Shown piece by piece: positions 37,303 to 51,600 of a DNA stretch of 64,000 bases (its first letter is position 1; each line of letters begins with the position of its first letter). A model generated the notes under the pieces. It was given only the letters and a program-made list of their open reading frames with translations, was not told the origin of the DNA and searched no databases. The position numbers and the translations under genes are program-made. This DNA is from Gerris lacustris (Eukaryota; Arthropoda; Insecta; Hemiptera; Gerridae): NCBI GenBank assembly GCA_951217055.1, contig OX578284.1, positions 41,815,467 to 41,879,466 of the forward strand, read 5' to 3'.

Positions 37303-39189
37303 GAAAAGGATAAACAATAAGTGTTATTTTATATTTGTACATCTGCATACAATTTTATAAATGTTATACTATCTGAGTGTTTCTTAAAACCATTCTAAAG
37401 TTTTAATTTTATTTATTGTTATTTTTAATTTGTATGATAATTATAAAGATAATTATGCCTAAGGGTTTCTTTATAGGAGTTTGTTTAGATAGTTTTTTTT
37501 AATTATTTGTTATAACGTTTATTTATCTCCTATTTTTATATTTGGATAAAATAAATTCATATTTTTGACCACCTTGTTATTAATACTTAAATAACTAAGA
37601 GTGTTTTTTTTTAATTATTATTAGAGGAAGTTTTATTTTATTTGAATTAATATTAAATTATTATTACATAGTTGGAGAAAAGAGTGAAGATTTGCTTGGA
37701 GACATCCATTCAGTACAAATTGACAGAAAGAGGCACGTATGTAAATAAAAAATAAAAAAATATGCTAAAAATATTTTACCTAATATCATATCCTAGGGTT
37801 TGTCACAAGGATGACACTTATTATCACCCTTTGTTACATTATATCAAATTAAAACTGTCTGGCGTAGAACGCGTCACTCATGACGTGTACCGCGTTTATT
37901 TTTGGCTAATTTTATTCAATTTCTCTCCACTAGACTGGCACCTTATGTTGTTAAACAATTTATTGTTATGCCAGACGAAATTTAGGTAAATTAATTCAAC
38001 TGACTTTATACGAAAAGCTATGTTTTACACAAAAAAGTAAAAAAACAAAACTATGAAAAAATATTTCAAAGCAAAAGTTATGATAATTAAAAAAAAAAAA
38101 ATATAATAATAATATCATATTGATATATGAATACATATTATTATATTATATATGTATATTTATATATTCAGCGTAATTGCGTGTCAGTTTTGGTACAAGA
38201 AAACAAAATTAAATGTATAAATATTTTTTATGTGTTAATTATACATAAGAAAAAAGGGAAAAGTATTGATAAAGTAAGTAATAATTACATACGTTTAAGC
38301 AGCGATTACATTTAAGTGACAATAAATTACATGTCGACTTAATAATTAAGTACGGAAAAAAGAAGGAAAAAAAACCAAAAACATATTGAAATTAACGCTA
38401 AGTTCTTTTTTATTACCTGCTTTATCCTGCAGGTAATTACACTTGTGTGATAATAATTAGACGATAATTAGTACAAACATTATCTTTATCAGAAGTGAAA
38501 TTTCACAGAAATAGATAGCTTTTTAAATGTATTATATATGTAATCACTCGATATAATGAACGCAACAAGTATTAGTATGTACTTTTTTCATAGTGTGTAT
38601 ACATAATTTTTTTTTCAAATTGCTCTTAACTACAGTGTTATTTATTAGTTATTTAAATTATAATGAATACTATTTATCTTTTAGACCTTACTAAAAGTAC
38701 TATTTGGAATGTTGCTAAAACATCTCATCTATAGAATGAGTATTAACATTTTTTAAAAATTTATAATATTATAACTATCCCGCTCAAAGGACCATAGTTT
38801 AAAAATAATAAATTAAATTCAAATCAATAATCAAAGCCTAACCTAAGACTAATTTCAACCACATCATTTGGTCGTCATGCGTTCCAATATTATCAATAAT
38901 GTATTTTATTGTATCTGATTGTGTGAGATTAAAAATTTGTATAAAAGTATTAGAATAGTCATTGATATGCTTGCATTTCATTTAATAATAAGACACCTAA
39001 AATAATAACTTCTATAATTAAGAATAAAGAAAGACGTCTCTTCACTTACTAATAACTATATTGTACAAAGCCGGATTTTAACCACTAGCAGTCATTTTTC
39101 AGTGCAAGTAAGACGAATAAAAATGCGTAAGACAAAGAAATAGTGTAGGAGTTGAGACAGAGGTTAAAGTCTGACAAACTTTCGAAACG
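37300..39189. other. AT-rich spacer, nothing coding
   Basis: A 9-bp inverted repeat (ATTACCTGC / GCAGGTAAT, 38412-38437) could form a small hairpin. The 75-codon frame at 37762-37989 has slightly richer composition but no recognisable motif. Confidence 0.5.
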
Positions 39190-39316
39190 TTTCACCGGCA
39201 CTGAAGATGATCAGAGGTGATTAAAAGCCGGCTTTGTACAATAAAGTTACTAAAGTGGAAGTGGTGAGACACCTTTCTTTAATCTTAATCAAGAGACGCC
39301 ACTGATCTGCCATCTT
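39190..39316 (+). repeat. Dispersed repeat family F, copy 2
   Basis: It is homologous to 15461-15585: TTCACCGGCACTGAAGATGA, then 'aataaagttacta', 'cctttctttaatctta' and 'gccactgatctgccatct'. CGAAACG lies just upstream (39184). Noncoding. Confidence 0.7.
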
Positions 39317-39417
39317 CAAAAAAAAAAAACACTATGATATTTACAGATTGTTATTTTTTAATTTTAAATTGAACAACGAAATGTAACAAATAAGCATTTA
39401 ATCATAAGAAACAGTTT

Positions 39418-39420
<3 letters not shown>

Positions 39421-39496
<76 letters not shown>

Positions 39497-39505
39497 TTAT
39501 TTATT
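39421..39505. repeat. (TA)n microsatellite with (TTTA)n tail
   Basis: About 72 bp of TA followed by four TTTA units. Confidence 0.96.
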
Positions 39506-39999
39506 TAATGGTGGTTAAGTTGTGTCACCTTATGAATAAACAAACCGACTAACCTTTATTTAAATCCAACTTCTTTGAAAAGCAAAATAATTTTTCAGCA
39601 ATTCAATAAAAATCTTACCTGCGAACAAAAAAAAGTAGTCTTTAGTAATCAAAAGAGGAAAAAAAAAAAAAAATATATATATATATATTAACAATAAGAG
39701 CACAGTAATTAGTTCAAATGTCCATAACATGAGAGTCCAAATTTTTACTATGCGGTCATCATTAAAACCACTTATTGATTCAATCTTGAATGTTATAAAA
39801 TTATTTGGTTATTTGGATAAAATAAACCTCCCAGTATCCTTTTTAAACTGATGTAGGTTAAAAAAATAACTTCATTTAATACTAAACTAGAGTACAGCAG
39901 GCATCTTCACAATACGAATTTCTCAGGGAAAATATTTAATAATAAGAATGTAAAATATAATTAATAGCAGCAAAGAAAATGGCAAAAGGTTTTATCTAG
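39506..39999. other. AT-rich spacer, nothing recognised
   Basis: An A tract with a short TA run lies at 39659-39687. No gene. Confidence 0.5.
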
Positions 40000-41000
40000 T
40001 TTTGTTTGGGTCGTCTTCATTTAGCTACACAATAAAAGTAAATCTACTCTGCACTTTTTCCCTCCTCCCAAGCTAAAAGAAATTAAATTAGGAAAGCAGA
40101 GTCCTTGTGTAATTTCAAAAAGGGCCGAGTAGGGTTTATATTATTTTGATTAAAATGGGCGAGGGACGGTGTATGTTGGATTAGTTAATCACGTGTTACT
40201 TTACGGTAAGATTTGAGTGTTAATTTTCCAAGGGACAGGGTAGTAGAAAAGGTGTCTGAACACGTTTCGAAAATAATGAGGTGTCCCTTTTTTTACACGA
40301 AATAAAGAATTACGGGTTATAAGGGGGTAGTCCGTGAAAAAAAAGGATTAACTTTAAAATGAGCTCGAGATTGGTTAAAACTGTATATGAAAAAAGGGGA
40401 TTGAAAAAGGTATTTTAAAAAGGGATTATTTAATCCCCGTTTTAGAAACTCTTACCTATAATCTCGTGGAAAAGGGATGTACCGGAGGGTTAGTAAGAGA
40501 AACCTTAACATTTAGGGAAGGGTAAAAAGGGAAAAGGGATGTTTAGAAGTAAGAAGAGGTTTATATTATACTGGTAAGGTTGTAGTCGAAGGTGCCGGGC
40601 TCGAGCGGTGTCAACAGTCTCACCTCTATACTACATACCGACGATCAGACTATAAGCTTCGGTACGAAGGGTAAGGGACGCGTCAGAACCAGCTAGGAAG
40701 GTTACAGCGAGGTAACACATTAGCAATTTAAAACAGTTAAAGGGTAGGACAGGGGGATGAGGAAGGAGAGAGAGAGAGAGACGCATTAACAGGGATTTGA
40801 AACGGAACGCAGGGAATAGGATGAAGGGCTGAAAATCCTACAGCTGGAGGGGGTCCCTTGGCAGGGGCTAAAGGCAGCAACAAGAATTAAAACTACACCC
40901 CGAGATCCCTCTACTCCCTTCCCGTATATCTAACATCTGTACAACTCACAAAAACTCTTCTCGCTAATAAAGGGCTTGTTAAACAGACAATCCCAGAACA
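40000..41000. promoter_or_regulatory. Long purine-rich, GC-richer noncoding island
   Basis: About 1 kb of complex sequence, strongly purine-rich on the plus strand up to about 40560 and near balanced GC from 40590 to 40990. GGATTA at 40178-40183 and TTAATC at 40185-40190 sit against the E-box CACGTG at 40190-40195. A (GA)n run lies at 40766-40782. No frame is coding-like. Candidate enhancer or promoter-distal element; inferred. Confidence 0.4.
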
Positions 41001-41469
41001 GTCTCAAGAGATTAAATAAAAAAAGGATTCTAAGTGTACCTTCTAATGATATCCAATCCGAATTACATTAGAAATTATAAACAATTGACCCTACCTAAGA
41101 AATCCCATTCGTTTAGATTACTTTTTATTTTGCTTGACTACTTCTGAGTTTAACAACATCCAAGAATATATTAAGATGTGTTTTATAATTTACAGTGTGT
41201 TCTCTTCAATATATTAAAATCAGATTAAAGTGTATAAGATGACACCTATCAAGGCAATTACTACAAAAAATATTCGATTCACAGCTTAGCGAATCGATTA
41301 AGTAATCGTATTTTGTAGAATGTATTTTGAAACTTAAGCCAAATTTCAAGACGCATAACGTGAAATGTTTCCCAACATATATTGTAATATTAAACAACGA
41401 ATATTTTGTTTCTAAGTAAATAAACATAAAATATATAAACAAAACTTTTCAAAGTCCATTTCTCTAAAG

Positions 41470-41880
41470 TGTGTTAGCGTTTCCCATTAAAGGTAAAAAG
41501 AAGGGTTTTGTAGAGGAGGAGAAGGTGAAAGAAGGTTGGCAGGGAGATCATGAGAAAGTTGATGCTGTGGGGTAGGGGTTTATATCCAACTCCTGAGTGT
41601 ATATTTGCATGGCTTAAAGGGGGGGGGGGGGGGGATGAGTATCCTCACGGGAATCAACCCCAAAGACCGGACCAAAGAACATCGAGGTTGGGGGAGAGGT
41701 AGACTGAGAGAGGGTAAGATAGGAGGACCGGGGGTCTAATTTCACGCTGCCCTGCACCCTGAGAAACAATCTCAGATTCTACTCAGGAGAGGGAAGGGGA
41801 GAGGTCGAGTCTGCCCAGGGAGTACAATTTGAATTTTTATGCTTCTTCTTCAGACCTCAAACTCTCTTCCTATCTTCCTC
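41470..41880. promoter_or_regulatory. G-rich noncoding island
   Basis: Purine-rich, GC-elevated sequence with a G tract of about 14 at 41620-41634 and further GGGG runs around 41690-41810. No coding frame. It could be a second part of the 40000-41000 island, separated by an AT-rich gap. Confidence 0.33.
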
Positions 41881-43165
41881 AATGCCAATTTTCAGCATAA
41901 AAAGAAAATAAGGAAGGGGAGAAAACCGATTTTCTTTGATTTTCCTTTTCTCTTAGATACCTTTCTTATTATTTTTTTTATTTTTCGTTTTCAGACATTT
42001 TCATTTCCTTCAATGTAAGGAACTTCTATATCAAGTGGTCACTTCCTTTTTTATTATTCACCCCCCCCCCCCCTTAAGGGTAAGTAAAAATACAGATGAG
42101 GGTAAAATCACTCAAGAGCTTCTCACTGCCTTTATATGAATATTACATTCCTAATAGTTATTTATAATATAATCAAAAACAAAATTAGCAAGATTGAACT
42201 CTATTTAAAATATATCTTTTTTTATAAGAAATACTGAGAAAAAACGGTGTAATTTTTTTCCCCCAAAAATCAATATAAATAAGTAATAAGTAATAAAGTA
42301 TTAAAATAAATACAAAGTCAAAAACCCAAAGCTAAATTTCCAGTCCAAACTTAATGCGATTACATATTGTCCACTCGACAAGAAGAACGGCAGTAGAGAG
42401 AGGAAGAGGGTCTTAACCAAATCCTGAGCAAACGTTCAAAATTCGAACTCACTTGTATAATTTGTATTTATTTAGCAGAACAAACATATAAATTAAATAT
42501 AAAATTTAAAACATTATTGAGCTCAAAATTACAATCAAAATATTGGTATACTATATACATTTTAATAGACACACGCGACGCACCCATGTGTATATAAATA
42601 CATACATATATATAAATATATATGTTTAATAAGAGAGACCTAACATATTTGTAAGGTCGACATAAACTAATTTATTTTATTAGGATGGGTAACTGTATCC
42701 AAAGCTATAATATATGAAAATAAATACCATGAAATTCATTAATTCTTTGAAATAATAAACCATACTAATCGAAGCGTAAAATTTGATTAGGGAATGCTGA
42801 AATGAAAATTCGTATGAACAATTCAGAGCTAAGGACTAATTGAGTGAAACAACAAAAAGAAAGATTAAACTTTCCAATATACATAACAATGTAAGATTCT
42901 GTAAATTGAGTAAAATATATATTTATTATACACGATAATATCAAGATAGACAAGTAAATTGACAAATACAAATGTTTTTGGATCTTTAAATTAAAATAAT
43001 TTTTGGATATTTATAAGAAAAAACTAAAGGTCTATAATAGAAATTTGTAAAAGATGAATAGTAAACATGACATTTTCTGTAAAATAATGAATTTTTATAT
43101 TTATTAATAAAAATAAGTCAAAATTAATACATATGTATTGAATCTACAAAATATTTTTTCATATG

Positions 43166-43168
<3 letters not shown>
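41881..43168. other. AT-rich spacer with a poly(C) tract
   Basis: A C tract of about 14 at 42061-42074. No supported gene; the minus frame 42765-42971 looks random. Confidence 0.5.

Positions 43169-43247
<79 letters not shown>
43169..43247. repeat. (TA)n microsatellite
   Basis: About 78 bp of pure TA. Confidence 0.97.
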
Positions 43248-43252
<5 letters not shown>

Positions 43253-43464
43253 AGAGAAAAGGAAAAATTGATTAAAATTTTAATAAGAAACAAAATGGTC
43301 AATTTAACAAATGGGCAACGATAGACATAAGCAATCATTTGGTTATTTTTCATTATATTTCCAACATAATAATCCTAAACTTAATATGATACTTAAAATA
43401 AAAAAAATAAAAATATAACCGAGATCTTTAATTAAACTATTCAAATGAGGCATTTCTCCATAAG

Positions 43465-43466
<2 letters not shown>

Positions 43467-43527
<61 letters not shown>
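43467..43527. repeat. (TA)n microsatellite
   Basis: About 61 bp of pure TA. Confidence 0.97.
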
Positions 43528-43533
<6 letters not shown>

Positions 43534-44133
43534 TAAAACAATACTCTTTCAATATTAATTGTACTGCAACCTACAGAGCTCTTCAACATATTGATGTTAA
43601 TAATAGATTGGAAACAAGAACAACAAAAGAAGTGTAATTCATTAAAAGAAAAATATAATTAGAAGATGAGAAATATAAATGTTCGTAATATTTTGTGTGT
43701 TTGTCGTGGGTGTTATTTTGTAATATGTAATATTAGTAACATGATAAATTACAGTAATTATAAGTTAACAATTAGAGGAATGTGATTAAAAACACAATTT
43801 TACTAATGAGGTATAATTTTTTGTTATTTAATGTTGAGTAATAATTATGTTATTCAGTAAAATGATTTTATAATTTTTTGTACAAAAAAGTAAATTAAAG
43901 AAGTAGAAATAATTGATAAGGGGGATAAAAAAATAAGTAAGTTTGATTTATGGTAAAGTAGGTTTAAAGACATTTAAATGAGCTATATTTCGAATAATTT
44001 ATTTATTTTCCTAATGATTTATTAAGCTTAATTAGTATTTATCAGTTGTTTAAAACTTACGTGGTTAGCGGATTATTTTGATTAGGATTTTGCTAATTGT
44101 AAGTAGGCTAATACATATTCTGCTTCAAGATAA

Positions 44134-44134
<1 letters not shown>
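43528..44134. other. AT-rich spacer, nothing recognised
   Basis: No ORF or repeat. Confidence 0.5.

Positions 44135-44164
<30 letters not shown>
44135..44164 (+). repeat. 30-nt poly(A) tract
   Basis: An uninterrupted A run. No AATAAA is found just upstream, so it is not clearly a retroposed tail. Confidence 0.9.
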
Positions 44165-44166
<2 letters not shown>

Positions 44167-44724
44167 GTTAAGTTAGTATTAGTGGAGAGACTTCTGTTCT
44201 TTTATTTATTACTAATTGAGTGTCTCTACTTCTCTAACTCCAAAAACGGAAAGGATTTTTAAAGAGTATCTGGAATGAAAAAACCGAAATAACAGCAAGT
44301 ACAAAAAGTAAAGGCAGGCAAAAAATTGAGAGGGCCAACTCAGAACTTTATATCCGGCCAGCGTAAACTTTTATTTATTCAAATATAAACCAATGTTGAA
44401 CTTTGTACTTTTTTATTCCTAAGGGACTTTAAAATAAAGTCCACAGTAAGACCTGACACGTGAGCTCAAAATGTAAATCTAGTTAAGAAAACCTCAACTT
44501 TACACATTGTAACTAACATTTTTTGTCCCAACGTATCCAAATTGATCGTATTTTACATACCTTATTCACCTGTTTGAGTTCAAAGTGAGTAGGTTTTATG
44601 TGTGGATCAAAATTTTCTAGGTAGTACAGAATAAGTAAAAACAAAAAAAAATTACAATTCACTAATTTGATATTAGTAAGCCGTGTGCAAACGATATTTT
44701 ATTTGTCCTAGATAAACAGAAGAC

Positions 44725-45375
44725 AAGAATAGATAATGCTACAGGCAAGAGTGGGAGTTGTCTAGTAAATTAGTAAGAAAGTAAGAATAGATAATGCTAC
44801 AGCCAAGAGTAGGTGTTGGCTAGTTTGTAAGTAAGAATAGATAATGCTACAGCCAAGAGTAGGTGTTGGCTAGTTTGTAAGTAAGAATAGATAATGCTAC
44901 AGCCAAGAGTAGGTGTTGGCTAGTTTGTAAGTAAGAATAGATAATGCTACAGCCAAGAGTAGGTGTTGGCTAGTTTGTAAGTAAGAATAGATAATGCTAC
45001 AGCCAAGAGTAGGTGGTAGGTGTTGCTTAGTTTGTAAGTAAGAATAGCTAATGCTACAGCCAAGAGTAGGTGTTGGCTAGTTTGTAAGTAAGAATAGATA
45101 ATGCTACAGCCAAGAGTAGGTGTAGGCTAGTAAGTAAGTAAGAATACATAATGCTACTGCCAAGAGTAGGTGTATGCTACTAAGTTAGTTAGTAAGTAAG
45201 AATAGATAATGCTACAGCCAACAGTAGGTGCTGGCTAGTAAGTAAGATTAGATAATGCTAACAGCTAATAAGAGTGGGCGTTGCCAAATCAGTTAGTAAG
45301 TAAGTAAAAATTGATAGTGCTAACAGCCAAGAGGGGGCGTTATTGGCTAGTATAAGTAAGTAAGAATAGATAATG
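44725..45375. repeat. Tandem array E, 50-bp unit, about 12 copies
   Basis: The unit is GTAAGTAAGAATAGATAAT followed by 'gctacagccaagagtagg' and 'tgttggctagttt'. Period is exactly 50 bp at 44821, 44871 and 44921, where copies are identical. Copies after about 45120 diverge and change length through extra 'gtaa' units. Noncoding minisatellite. Confidence 0.95.
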
Positions 45376-45639
45376 AAAAATAATAGATTATTCTAAAAAT
45401 GATTACAAAAATAATTTTCTTAAATTAATAAATATTATTTTAGGTTAAAATTTGCACCCTTTCATAAAATTCTAACACACGAATTTTTGGTTCATATATT
45501 TCACGTTAATAGAGTGACAATAAATAGTGTCGGGGTGGTAAATTATCTGTTATATGTAGTTTATTTCAAACCCCTTTTAACTTGAGAGAGTAAAGACAAT
45601 ACGATATTATATTAGGGGCTGACCTATATTTGCATTTTC
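45376..45639. other. AT-rich spacer
   Basis: Nothing recognised. Confidence 0.5.
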
Positions 45640-46260
45640 AGGGTGGGGAAACATTATTAGAGTCAGATAGTGCTAGTATAAGAGAGAAGGGGGTTCACGT
45701 TGAATTCTAGTAAATTTCGTCTTTTACACCCCCCTGTTTTTAGTTATTTCTGGTTATAAGGAGAGGCAAGTTTTCGGGCCAACTTAGGAAATAATATTCA
45801 TACTTGCTGAAGTTAAAGAGGGGGTAGCACCCCCCCCCCCCCCCTTTCGTGATCCAATAACCATATTAAATATATGTATATGAGTATAAAGGAGAAAGGG
45901 GGTTGGCTAACATGTAATGAAGAGGGGGCTAAGCAGGGTTCAAGGGGGGGGGGGGGGGGGATAGAGTACAGGGGTGTCTGGTTATTCCCCCCTTCTAATC
46001 TCTGCACATATTCAATATAAATGCTAATATAAGAGAATGTGGGTTGGGTGGGATTCGAACCCCCACCCTCCACTTGGAAACCCCATACCTACTCCGTCTT
46101 GTGGAAAGGTCCAGTTTTAACCTTCCCCCCTCCACTCTAACACCAATCTACATGTTAATATTACCAACAGAGGGAAGATATGGATGCCCGCGGGGTAACA
46201 CTGTTCTCATTAAGAAAACTCCACCTATTATTACCATTAACCTGGGGAATAACAAGAAAT
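45640..46260. other. G/C-tract-rich region with a tRNA-like B box
   Basis: It contains a poly(C) tract at 45830-45844 and a poly(G) tract at 45944-45960. A minus-strand GGTTCGAATCC at about 46052-46062 matches the pol III B box, and the surrounding GGGTGGG / CCCACCC can pair as a T-arm. A convincing A box and cloverleaf were not found, so this may be a SINE or tRNA fragment. The related text 'tataagagagaaggggg', 'gtataaaggagaaaggggg' and 'aatataagagaatgtgggttgg' recurs at 45678, 45883 and 46027, which suggests a degenerate 150-200-bp repeat. Confidence 0.4.
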
Positions 46261-46559
46261 AACCGACAATAATATCCAACATACCCTTTCCATTTAATTA
46301 TTTCATGCAACCATTTTTTGCGAGTTTCAATAAGAGCTTGACATTTGAAATTGTACTAAAATTATTTTTCAAATATTGGCAAAATCTATTACAATGAACC
46401 GAAATAATAATTACTTTTTTTCAATTAAATTGAAAACACTTAAAACAAGACGACGATGCCTGGAGCATACTAAAACGGCAGAGAAATGAAGGAAATAGAT
46501 ATATAAGCGTTAAGGTATTAATTGCTAAACATTAAATGTTATAAAAGCATTCTTTGTTG

Positions 46560-47490
46560 CAAATGCAAGAGAAATATAGATGATGAGAAAGTGAAGAGTA
46601 GAAAGTGACCAGAAACATTCATCAATAAGGAAAGAAGATGATGGTTAGGTTATAGTTCAATGTAAAACACTGACCTTCATCAATACTAAAAAAAGTTGTT
46701 CTAGCACAAGGAATAGTCGTGTTTAAAACCGTGAAAACCAAAGGCTACAATTAGTACCGAATAGGAGGAAAGAAGAAGGCGAGATTAAAATCGTGATACA
46801 AATAAGCCATCATAAGTTAGTACTGAGAAAGGAAGAGAATTATGATGACGGAAAAATTAAAACTGTATTAATAAAAAGCTATGGTACATATAAGCATTCA
46901 ACAGTAGGGGAGAAAGAAGAAGGAATGAGAGATTAAAACTATGTTAAAAATAAGCCATTAACAGTACAGTGCGGGAGAAAGAAGAAGAAGGCGAGATTAA
47001 AACCGTGTTAAAAATAAGCCATCAATAGTACAGTACGGGAGAAAAAAGAATAAGCCGAGATTAAAACCGTGTTAAAAATAAGCTATCAATAGTACAGTAC
47101 GGGAGAAAGAAGAAGAAGGCGAGATTAAAACCGTGTTAAAAATAAGCCATCAATAGTACAGTACGGGAGAAAGAAGAATAAGGCGAGATTAAAACCGTGT
47201 TAAAAATAAGCCATCAATAGTACAGTACGGGAGAAAGAAGAATAAGGCGAGATTAAAACCGTGTTAAAAATAAGCCATCAATAGTATCTACAGTACGGGA
47301 GAAAGAAGAATAAGGCGAGATTAAAACCGTGTTAAAAATAAGCCATCAATAGTACAGTACGAGAGAAAGAAGAAGGCGAGGTAAAAACCGTGTTAAAAAT
47401 AAGCCATCAACAGTACAGTACGGGAGAAGGAAGAAGGAAGCGACATTAAAATCGTGTTAAAAATAAGCCATCAACAGTTCTGAAAAATGA
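46560..47490. repeat. Tandem array F, 64-bp unit, about 10-12 copies
   Basis: The unit contains 'gtacgggagaaagaaga', then 'ggcgagattaaaaccgtg' and 'aaaataagccatcaat'. The starts at 47161 and 47225 give a 64-bp period. Copies from 46980 to 47400 are nearly identical, while those before 46900 and after 47400 are more diverged. Purine-rich on the plus strand and noncoding. Confidence 0.93.
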
Positions 47491-48613
<1,123 letters not shown>

Positions 48614-48980
48614 GATATAAAATAATGTAATTATTTATTTCTCAGTATAATCACATTAAATATGTCATGCATTTTTAAATAATGATTGATTATACATAAT
48701 TACTTTATAATCATTTTTTGTTTTATGACGCCATACTGCGTTAAGCTATTAAAACCTGATATCCTTGAAGCATTAACTATAATTAAATATTTATTTTATA
48801 TTAATAATTACAATTATTAATATGATTGCATATTTTTATTTAATATTAATATAAATATATGCACACACACAAACATATAAATATATACAAGAGTGTATAA
48901 AATACATGTAAATTCGTATGTATGATAAATTGTTATTATTATAATAAATAACAAGGCACAATTATATAAATTAATACTAA

Positions 48981-49012
48981 ACACACACACACACACACAC
49001 ATATATATACAT

Positions 49013-49095
<83 letters not shown>
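48981..49095. repeat. Compound (AC)n(TA)n microsatellite
   Basis: A 20-bp AC run, an interrupted bridge, then about 75 bp of TA. Confidence 0.97.
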
Positions 49096-49097
<2 letters not shown>

Positions 49098-49421
49098 CTT
49101 TAAGGTTCATTTAGAATTTGCATACTTCGCAATATATAGCTCACATTTAGGGGATTTAATCTCAAAAAAGGTAATACATTTTCAGTGAAGAAAAATCGTT
49201 TATGTGTACAGCTATTTATATACATAGATATATATTAAATATATTTGTATGGGTCTACATGAATTATAACAATTATTTGAATTTAAAAAATTAATATCTT
49301 TTAATAACTTAAGAGACACGTGAAAAAACAGTCTCTAAAATGGAAATATAATTGATATCGTAATAATTCTATAGATCATTACACGAAAACCTAGGTATCA
49401 TTATAATGATTAAATTATAAC

Positions 49422-49424
<3 letters not shown>

Positions 49425-49482
<58 letters not shown>
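49425..49482. repeat. (TA)n microsatellite
   Basis: About 58 bp of pure TA. Confidence 0.97.
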
Positions 49483-49485
<3 letters not shown>

Positions 49486-49536
49486 CTAATATACATTAAT
49501 GGTGTTATCAAGGACATGTATAATTGTGGTGTTTAA

Positions 49537-49851
49537 ATGAGTGGCTGTATTTGTGTGGGTGTAGTTAATAGTCTTAAGAGTTATAATGTGATTCATTATG
49601 TAGTGCTTAAAAGAGTTGGGGCCAAATTATCATTACCCAGTCATATTCTTAATATATACGTATGTATTGTACTCACTGGTATTTCCCAGCCAATTAAACT
49701 GCTATTAGACTCTTGCTTCTTACTAAATCTATTAAATTGTATTATCAACTCTTATCAATTACAATTAGATAAATTAAGTATTAATATAGTATTGTACATT
49801 TTAATATTTCTTATAGCTGTTGATAAGTTTAAAATGGAAAAGAAATCGTAG
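49537..49851 (+). CDS. Hypothetical 104-codon frame, weak
   Basis: This is the longest ATG-to-stop frame in the window that is neither a satellite translation nor dominated by low-complexity tracts. The predicted product has 104 residues. It is hydrophobic, with possible membrane segments at about residues 40-65 and 80-97, and a basic end (KFKMEKKS). I recognise no domain. Codon use follows local AT composition and no splice or promoter context supports it. It could equally be chance, and homeodomain-like cores (CCAATTAA, CTATTAGAC) inside it would fit noncoding regulatory DNA. Confidence 0.12.
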   Translation: MSGCICVGVVNSLKSYNVIHYVVLKRVGAKLSLPSHILNIYVCIVLTGISQPIKLLLDSCFLLNLLNCIINSYQLQLDKLSINIVLYILIFLIAVDKFKMEKKS

Positions 49852-49954
49852 TAAATAAAATTCAAAGAATCAAATCAATGTGTTTATTACAAAAAACACT
49901 TATAACTGAATTTTATTTGTATTTATTTCTTTAATACAAACCACATTTTCTGTA

Positions 49955-50175
49955 TTAATATTTTTTTAATCGGTTTCAACAGCTTTAATCTGTATTAATC
50001 ATGTTTCATTCTGTTTCGATTGCTTTAGTCTGTATTAAGCATGTTTTATTCGGTTTCGACTGCAATAACCTGTTATTATTATTATTATTATTATTACTAT
50101 TTTAAAGCCATTAGTCGGTATTCATTATGTTTTATTTCAGTTTGACCGCTTCAGTGTGTAAATCATTATCTTTTG
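49955..50175. repeat. Degenerate tandem repeat, about 65-bp unit, 3-4 copies
   Basis: Blocks of 'cggtttcaacagcttta' type followed by 'tctgtattaatcatgtttt' occur at about 49971, 50015, 50060 and 50140. A (TTA)n run is inserted at 50074-50095. Confidence 0.7.
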
Positions 50176-50364
50176 TAGTTTTTTTTTGACAATAAACTGA
50201 TTTTTGAGCAATTAATTTAGAAGATTGAGTGAAATGATGAAAAACAGTAATATCAACTTAATTAATATCAACTCCACTTGCGCTGCTATTCTTCAGATGA
50301 AAAACAGTATTCGCTAATGTAGATCCGCTGTGGATTCGCTGATGTAGTTTAAAACGTTAGTTTC

Positions 50365-50545
50365 AAGGTTTAAAACAGTGTACGCGTGGATGCATTAAAC
50401 ATATCACTAGTGTAAGGAAAGTTCATAATAGTTAATCATCAGCGACTACTTTTAAGGTTTAAATCCGTGTACGCGTGGATACTTAACATATCACTAGTGT
50501 AAGGAAAGTTCATAATAGTTTATCATCAGTGACTTTAGTTTCAAG
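50365..50545. repeat. Two-copy direct repeat, about 90 bp
   Basis: The blocks 'gtgtacgcgtggat' and 'catatcactagtgtaagg', then 'aagttcataatagtt' and 'atcatcag', occur at about 50368-50452 and again at about 50459-50532. Confidence 0.85.
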
Positions 50546-51037
50546 GTGTAGAATAGAAGTATTAAGATTAAGGGAAGCTATGGAAGTTACCAAAGTAAAA
50601 CAAGTTGGTGACCAAATTAATCTAAGCCATGGGCACAATGTTTACATCTAGTTATGCGTCTGAGATATCTCTAAATTGAAAATCAGCTACCGAAAAATAA
50701 AAGAGGGTTATTTTATAGTCAGATTAACAATTCATTTTTGTTTTTATCGAGCCTTATTATAGTCACTCATATCGATCGGCTGACAAAATCTTAGAACTTG
50801 AGCAGTTGCTAAGCACTCCCCAAGATATTGCTTTGCTAAGGTAGTTAGGCTGAAAAAATACTTAAATATAGAATAATATTAATTACTGTAGAATAGTTTA
50901 CTGGTGGAAAGCCCGTTGGATGGATAAATACAACATACAAGCAGATACATTAATCACGTTTAAGTATGGTATTTAGTTCGAGCTGATTTTCTCGCCGTAA
51001 GCTTCCGGTTTTCGTGGTTAAATTTCGAGATGAGATA
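50546..51037. other. Spacer of moderate complexity
   Basis: No gene or repeat recognised. It ends in the left target-site copy of the hAT-like element. Confidence 0.45.
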
Positions 51038-51045
51038 TCCCCAAC
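51038..51045. repeat. Left 8-bp target-site duplication of the hAT-like element
   Basis: TCCCCAAC, identical to 53320-53327. Confidence 0.88.
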
Positions 51046-51397
51046 CATGGGCGTAGCCAGGGGGGGGCAGGGGGGGGCCATGGCCCCCCCCTAGGCCGGC
51101 TCAACTCTAAAAAAAAATACGATTATTATACATATACAGGTTAAAATAAAAATAAATAAATAAAAAGTAAAAATAATTCTGTATAATAATATATATATAT
51201 AATTATTATTATACATATTTATTTTATGGCTAGAGGGGGTCTTCAGGTAAAAAAAATGTAAATCTCGTTTTAGTTGTCAAGTTACTACAGCTGTGGCGTG
51301 GCTGCACTGGTTTGGTTAGCATCGCTTTGGTAAAAAATATGCCTATGATAGGAAAAGAAGCTGGACAATATATTATTATGTTTTCCTTCTCTCAGCC

Positions 51398-51600
51398 AGT
51401 GGCGCACCCAGTGGGGGCACAGGGGGCCCGGGGCATCCCCCCAAAGCCAAAGACCTAACATTTAGTATGCAATTCTGCAGCACATGTTCAAGTAATAGTG
51501 TTGTGATCGTCAAAAAAATAAATAAATATAACAGGTAATTATATACCTAGTTTAGCCCGACATATTTTTTTTGGCGTTTAATAAGACGTCCCCCCCCCCC
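51398..51600. mobile_element. Truncated hAT-type end within the larger element
   Basis: CAGTGGCGCACCCAGTGGGGGC begins at about 51398 (first 20 bases diagnostic) and resembles the CAGTGGCG terminus of 52623. No complementary right end or target duplication was found. A second C tract (51591-51604) with 'aaagccaaag' echoes 'ccaaagccaaag' at 51441-51452. Confidence 0.5.

Noticed and set aside
44725..45375. CRISPR-like regular repeats
   Set aside because: Units are contiguous with no unique spacers, and the host is a eukaryote; this is a minisatellite. The same reasoning applies to the other arrays.
46040..46075. Possible tRNA gene from a perfect B box
   Set aside because: No A box at the right distance and no cloverleaf; kept only as a tRNA-like fragment.
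45813..46262. Minus and plus frames of 72-86 codons around 46 kb
   Set aside because: Driven by proline and glycine codons from poly(C)/poly(G) tracts.
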